Positions 5,973 through 9,132 of a stretch of DNA of 9,132 nucleotides are shown one piece after another. Made by a program: the position numbers and the translations under genes. This stretch comes from Thermoproteati archaeon (GTDB lineage: Archaea > Thermoproteota > Thermoprotei_A > Marsarchaeales > UBA168). Position 1 is the first letter of the stretch; every line of letters begins with the position of its first letter. The stretch covers positions 55,596-64,727 of the forward strand of contig JAGDXH010000002.1 of NCBI GenBank assembly GCA_023256295.1, in the 5' to 3' direction. The notes below the pieces were generated by a model. That model saw only the letters and a program-made list of their open reading frames with translations. It was not told the DNA's origin and made no database searches.

Positions 5973-8327
5973 TTGCTCCCAAGTACCTTGGCTTATGACG
6001 TGTTTTTGGAGCTCTACAAGGATCACTACCTTGGCAAAGTCAGCGTCGACATCGGCGATGAGGTTGAGCGCGTCCGCCTGGATGCCGTGGGCATGAATGT
6101 GCTGTCGGTCCGGCGGGACGGGAAAGAGCAGGCCTTCTCCTATGACGGCAAGCATCTTGAGGTTGGGGGAAGCGGAAGAAGCTTAGAGGTATCCTTCAAG
6201 CGCGACATAGGCAATTCCTTGATGGGCTTGTACAGGGCAGATTACATCGAGGACGGAAAAGAACACTACGTACTTTCGACTCAACTGGAGCCCAACGGCG
6301 CCAGGATGGTCTTTCCCTGCTTTGACGTGCCAAATCGCAAGGCCCGCTTTAGGCTGAAGCTGCGCGTGCCCGCAGGACTTGAAGCGATCTCAAACATGCC
6401 AGCTGTGGACGTCAGAGAAGAGGGAAGTACGAAGCTGGTGACCTTCGCGGAGACGCCTCCAATGTCCACCTACTTGCTTTACGTGGGTGTGGGGGAGTTC
6501 ACGTACCTGAAAGGCAGATACCGGGATGTGGATCTGTCTGTGGCTGCCTATGGAGGGAGGGCAGAGAGGGGGGCCTTTGCTCTAGACGTGGCTGCAAGGG
6601 CGCTGGAGGTCTATGAGGAGTACTTTGGAGTTCCATACATGCTTCCCAAGCTGGATCTCATAGCCGTGCCCGAGTTCGCCATGGGGGCCATGGAAAATTG
6701 GGGTGCCATAACCTTCAGGGAACAGTCCCTCTTGCTCGAGGAAGGCTCGGGGGAGGCGGCCAAGAGGAGAGTAGCATCTACACTGGTTCATGAGTTAGCT
6801 CATCAGTGGTTTGGTGATCTTGTGACGATGAATTGGTGGGATGACCTTTGGCTTAACGAGAGCTTTGCCACGTTTCTGAGCTACAAGGTGCTGGATCGGC
6901 TGTTCCCAAGCTGGGACATGTGGAGCGACTTTTTGTCGTCAGAGACCTCTGAGTCATTGGCAGAGGATTCCCTTCGTTCTACGCATCCAATTCACGTGAA
7001 CGTAGTAGATGAAGACGAGATAGAGCAGATATTCGACTCCATAAGCTATGGCAAAGGTGCCAGCGTGCTGCGCATGATAGAGGCCTACGTCGGAGAAGAT
7101 GCTTTCAAGCGCGGTCTTAACGTCTACCTGAAGGAGCACTCTTACTCAAACGCCAGCGCTTCTGATCTTTGGAATTCGCTGGAAGCTACCTCAAAAAAAC
7201 CCGTTTCAAAAATCATGTCCGCTTGGGTAGAAAGGCCTGGCCATCCCGTGCTAGAGGTCAGGAGCAAGGAGTCTGGCATCGTCCTTTCGCAACGCAGGTT
7301 CTCTTATTTGGGAGATTTGGCTGCAACTTGGCCTGTGCCTGTCAGTTACTGTTCCTCTGGGGGATCAGGGGAACTGCTCCTTGAGGAACCCTCTCGGGAA
7401 TTGTCGGTCTCTCGTCCCCTCAAGTTGAACTGCGATGGGGTTGGATACTACAGGGTTAGCTATGAAAACTGGGATGAAGCCTTTGGCTCATGCAAAACCA
7501 GGAATGACGTCTGGAACGCACTTGTGGACGCTTATGCTCGGCTTCTGGCCGGTGGCCTGGATGCAAGCCAGTATCTGTCTCTTCTGTCCGAGCTAAGGCT
7601 CAAGAAAGATCAGCTGATATTCCTGGAGGCATCTGGTCAGATCGCGTCTCTCTACCCATTATCTCACTCTGCCTTCTCGTCAGAGATGAAGCAGTTCCAC
7701 AGTGCCCAGCTGAGTATCTGGTCCTCAGAGAAGGGAGAGAACGCGTCATTTTTAGCTGCCCTGGCTGCGCGCAGACTGGCGCTGGTGGATGCAGACTTCG
7801 GAAGGTCGCTTGTCGAGCGCCCATTTGGGACACTTGACGGTGACATGAGATATGCAGCAGCCCTTTCCTTGGCCCTTTATTCTGACGATCCCTTCGAGAG
7901 ATTGAGAGAGATGTACGCTCGCTCTGGAGCTGATGACCGGGTTAAGTTGCTCTATGGCATGACCCAGATCCGTTCCAGAGAAGCCCTTGAGAGGGCGCTT
8001 CAGTTCTTCAAGTCTTCTGATGTGAGGAGACAGGATCTCGTGCAGATCGCGTCTGCTTCGACAAACCCAAACGGGGACCTCGTGTGGAACTGGTTTACCG
8101 ACAACTTCCAGTGGTTGAGGGAGGTCTTTCAAGGAAGTGGAATTCTGCCCAGGCTGATATCGAGGATGGTACCTTACATTGGGTTAGGAAGGGAAGATCA
8201 GGTCAAGCGCTTCTTCCAGGAGATTCAGGCTCCAGAGGCAAGCATGGGTATAAGGTCTGGTCTTGAGATGCTTGAGGTCTACTCGAGGCTTAAGTTGTCC
8301 TTGGCTGCAGCTGGCTCACGCTTATAA
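5973..8327 (+). CDS. M1-family zinc aminopeptidase, tricorn-interacting-factor F2/F3 type
   Basis: A 784-residue cytoplasmic metallopeptidase, essentially the same length as Thermoplasma tricorn-interacting factors F2/F3 (about 780), which trim peptides released by the proteasome or tricorn protease. No signal peptide is visible. Domain I is an N-terminal beta-saddle, with MVFPCFDVP and the [13 protein letters not shown] segment. The catalytic domain has the exopeptidase motif GAMEN at 238-242, zinc site HELAH at 273-277 with third ligand E296 in LNESFA, and transition-state tyrosine Y359 in ISYGKGAS. The beta-sandwich and helical C-terminal domain follow, with [11 protein letters not shown] and [12 protein letters not shown] near the end, as in F3. 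The frame is closed by TAG at 5949-5951, so the only starts are TTG 5973, TTG 5988 or GTG 6000. TTG 5973 is preferred because it keeps the conserved AYDVFLELY strand and fits the promoter spacing. Whether a tricorn core exists cannot be seen here. Confidence 0.95.
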   Translation: MLPSTLAYDVFLELYKDHYLGKVSVDIGDEVERVRLDAVGMNVLSVRRDGKEQAFSYDGKHLEVGGSGRSLEVSFKRDIGNSLMGLYRADYIEDGKEHYVLSTQLEPNGARMVFPCFDVPNRKARFRLKLRVPAGLEAISNMPAVDVREEGSTKLVTFAETPPMSTYLLYVGVGEFTYLKGRYRDVDLSVAAYGGRAERGAFALDVAARALEVYEEYFGVPYMLPKLDLIAVPEFAMGAMENWGAITFREQSLLLEEGSGEAAKRRVASTLVHELAHQWFGDLVTMNWWDDLWLNESFATFLSYKVLDRLFPSWDMWSDFLSSETSESLAEDSLRSTHPIHVNVVDEDEIEQIFDSISYGKGASVLRMIEAYVGEDAFKRGLNVYLKEHSYSNASASDLWNSLEATSKKPVSKIMSAWVERPGHPVLEVRSKESGIVLSQRRFSYLGDLAATWPVPVSYCSSGGSGELLLEEPSRELSVSRPLKLNCDGVGYYRVSYENWDEAFGSCKTRNDVWNALVDAYARLLAGGLDASQYLSLLSELRLKKDQLIFLEASGQIASLYPLSHSAFSSEMKQFHSAQLSIWSSEKGENASFLAALAARRLALVDADFGRSLVERPFGTLDGDMRYAAALSLALYSDDPFERLREMYARSGADDRVKLLYGMTQIRSREALERALQFFKSSDVRRQDLVQIASASTNPNGDLVWNWFTDNFQWLREVFQGSGILPRLISRMVPYIGLGREDQVKRFFQEIQAPEASMGIRSGLEMLEVYSRLKLSLAAAGSRL

Positions 8328-8328
8328 A
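8322..8328 (+). promoter_or_regulatory. TATA box of the L7Ae-S28e-L24e unit, containing the upstream stop codon
   Basis: TTATAAA is a near-consensus archaeal TATA box. Its centre is about 28 bases before the ATG at 8353, so the L7Ae transcript is probably leaderless or nearly so. The TAA stop of the aminopeptidase (8325-8327) lies within the box. Confidence 0.72.
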
Positions 8329-8352
8329 CCCCGGAAGAAAACCACTGGGTGG

Positions 8353-8759
8353 ATGATCGTGAGTAAACCCGTGTTCGTGAAGTTCGAGACACCGGCAGAC
8401 CTGTCCGATCGTGCTCTTGAGGCGATCAGGCGGTCTAGAGACAAGGGCAAGGTAAAAAAAGGCACTAACGAGGTAACCAAGGTTGTGGAGAGGGGCAAGG
8501 CGCTTCTTGTGGTCATCGCGGAAGACGTGCAGCCTCCAGAGGTGGTGGCTCATCTCCCGCTGCTTTGCGATGAGAAGAAGGTGCCATACCTTTACGTAAA
8601 GTCAAAGAAATCCTTGGGCGAAGCCGTGGGACTTGAAGTGCCAACTGCCGCGGCAGCCATCGTGGACGGTGGTGACGCTGCCTCTCTGGTCCAGGAAGTT
8701 GCCGAGAAGGCAGCCTCCCTAAAGGGGCAAAAACGAGCCGAGGCTGGGTTGAACTTTGA
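8353..8759 (+). CDS. rpl7ae: Ribosomal protein L7Ae (eL8), kink-turn RNA-binding; end out of frame
   Basis: L7Ae binds kink-turns in 23S rRNA, in C/D and H/ACA guide RNAs and in RNase P RNA of archaea. The family core is complete in residues 1-125: [10 protein letters not shown] at 5-14, the RNA-contacting KKGTNEVTK at 35-43, [18 protein letters not shown] at 52-69, [10 protein letters not shown] at 70-79, [14 protein letters not shown] at 84-97 and a final helix to about K127. Relatives stop near residue 120-130. Here the uninterrupted frame has no stop until TGA 8983-8985, giving 210 residues whose last 75 or so are unlike the family and lie across S28e. The end given assumes a -1 shift near A5 (8729-8733), which would finish the protein as TSRGWVEL at TGA 8757-8759, about 135 residues. 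The ATG at 8353 fits the TATA spacing; GTG 8359 with GGGTGGAT upstream is an alternative. Confidence 0.88.
8729..8733 (+). other. A5 run where the L7Ae frame may shift
   Basis: C-AAAAA-C at the point where L7Ae family similarity ends. Adding one base here, or slipping back one base while AAA is decoded, moves reading into the frame that meets TGA at 8757-8759, overlapping the S28e start. The position is inferred: any single-base change between about 8710 and 8756 would do the same, including in the neighbouring G4 run (8724-8727). Confidence 0.35.
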
Positions 8760-8985
8760 GCGAGGAGGCAGTCACGCCAGCCGTCGTGGTCCAGATAATG
8801 GGCCGTACTGGCTTCACTGGCGAGGTGACCCAAGTCAGGATGCGCGTGTTGGAAGGTCGCGACAAAGGAAGGGTACTCACCAGAAACGTGCTTGGTGCCG
8901 TGAGGCTGGGCGACATACTTCTGCTCAAGGATACCGAGAAAGAGGCAAGGAAGCTCAACGCGAAGAAGCGAGGTGTTTTTGTTGA
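8756..8985 (+). CDS. rps28e: Ribosomal protein S28e (eS28); end out of frame
   Basis: S28e is a small OB-fold protein of the 30S head near the mRNA exit, found in archaea and eukaryotes. The core is complete: [18 protein letters not shown] at residues 7-24, then [19 protein letters not shown] at 27-45, [20 protein letters not shown] at 46-65, then KL. Relatives end a few residues later, at about 70. Here the frame stays open to TAA 9083-9085 (109 residues), with about 35 extra residues read across L24e in another frame. The end given assumes a -1 shift at T5 (8976-8980), giving a 76-residue protein ending KKRGVFC at TGA 8983-8985. The start is TTG 8756, since TGA 8750-8752 closes the frame just upstream; it is preceded only by a weak GAGG. 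L7Ae-S28e-L24e is a standard archaeal order. Confidence 0.88.
8970..8975 (+). promoter_or_regulatory. Ribosome binding site for L24e
   Basis: GAGGTG lies 6 bases before TTG 8982 and only 3 before TTG 8979, so it favours 8982 as the L24e start. It also contains an in-frame GTG (8973), which it argues against as a start. Confidence 0.68.
8976..8980 (+). other. T5 run where the S28e frame may shift
   Basis: G-TTTTT-G just past the expected S28e C-terminus. One extra T, or a -1 slip while TTT is decoded, leads to TGT then TGA at 8983-8985, which overlaps the L24e start as TTGA. Inferred, not demonstrated. Confidence 0.35.
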
Positions 8986-9132
8986 GGACATTTACCTGTT
9001 CTTTTTGCGGTCTGCCCATCAGACCTGGTACTGGGATGACGTATGTCTTGAACGATGGGACGGTATTGCACTTCTGCTCTTCTAAGTGCAAGAAAAATGC
9101 GCTCAAGCTGCATCGGAGCCCGAAGAGGGTTA
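8982..9132 (+). CDS. rpl24e: Ribosomal protein L24e (eL24), 5' part, cut by the window edge
   Basis: Fifty codons of a zinc-ribbon large-subunit protein; archaeal L24e is usually about 55-65 residues, so only the last few are missing. The sequence begins [10 protein letters not shown], with zinc ligands C6 and C9, continues [17 protein letters not shown] and closes the ribbon with C32 and C36 in [14 protein letters not shown], then RSPKRV at the edge. These are the family's hallmark residues. Start is TTG 8982, supported by GAGGTG 6 bases upstream. L24e is read in a frame different from both the L7Ae and S28e extensions, and its strong conservation makes it the real gene here. Nucleoside diphosphate kinase often follows in archaea but lies beyond the window. 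Confidence 0.92.
   Translation, partial: MRTFTCSFCGLPIRPGTGMTYVLNDGTVLHFCSSKCKKNALKLHRSPKRV

Noticed and set aside
8247..8256. GGGTATAAGG near the end of the aminopeptidase as a promoter for L7Ae
   Set aside because: About 100 bases from the L7Ae start, while a better TATA box lies at the right distance at 8322-8328.
8263..8352. N-terminal extension of L7Ae starting at ATG 8263
   Set aside because: It would overlap the aminopeptidase C-terminus and the TATA box; L7Ae relatives begin near the KPVFVKFE segment, fitting ATG 8353 or GTG 8359.
8734..8746. Small hairpin (AGC/GCT) after the A5 run as a frameshift stimulator
   Set aside because: Only three base pairs; too weak to support a claim.
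8513..9106. Minus-strand open frame of 197 codons opposite L7Ae, S28e and L24e
   Set aside because: Opposite three conserved ribosomal protein genes; no family resemblance.
1..9132. CRISPR array, transposon, prophage or novel defence system
   Set aside because: No repeats, no transposase or integrase-like frames and no gap over about 45 bases; all space is taken by recognised housekeeping genes.

Overview
This is archaeal chromosomal DNA carrying a dense, entirely plus-strand block of housekeeping genes. The archaeal assignment rests on RNA polymerase subunit N, isopentenyl phosphate kinase, archaeal-type S9, S2, L7Ae, S28e and L24e proteins, an archaeal/eukaryotic-type glutamyl-tRNA synthetase, a type I archaeal prenyl synthase, TATA boxes 26-28 bases upstream of start codons, and GGTGA-type ribosome binding sites. 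The gene order (S9, rpoN, S2, isopentenyl phosphate kinase, fni, idsA, gltX) recalls clusters in TACK-group archaea. I cannot place the lineage more precisely, and even TACK is inference.

Layout. Positions 1-22 hold the last codons of an upstream gene, probably rpl13 by synteny. Positions 25-2121 are a tightly packed run: S9, rpoN (4-base overlap), S2 and isopentenyl phosphate kinase (start abutting the S2 stop). A 44-base gap with a good TATA box precedes fni (2166-3236). Then come idsA (3237-4223) and gltX (about 4235-5932) with almost no spacing. A 40-base gap with a TATA-like element leads to a full-length M1 aminopeptidase of the tricorn-interacting-factor family (5973-8327). Its stop codon lies inside the TATA box of the next unit, L7Ae, S28e and L24e, which runs off the right edge. 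No gene-free stretch exceeds about 45 bases. I saw no tRNA or rRNA gene, CRISPR array, insertion sequence or long repeat.

How the genes work together. Three themes are interleaved: ribosome and RNA polymerase parts (S9, S2, L7Ae, S28e, L24e, RpoN, GltX), the end of the archaeal mevalonate pathway leading to membrane lipid precursors (isopentenyl phosphate to IPP, then DMAPP, then GGPP), and peptide turnover (aminopeptidase). Genes inside a transcription unit often carry GGGTGA/GAGGTG sites 5-7 bases before the start, while the first genes of units have a TATA box at the distance expected for leaderless mRNA.

The most unusual feature is at the right end. Neither L7Ae nor S28e has a stop codon where its family normally ends, so both frames run on across the next gene. 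In both, a single -1 shift at a five-base homopolymer (A5, T5) would give a normal-length protein whose TGA stop overlaps the next gene's TTG start as TTGA. Longer homopolymers elsewhere in the window are in frame. This is either a pair of single-base losses in the sequence or a real recoding or overlapping-gene arrangement. Sequence error is the more likely explanation, but it can be tested.
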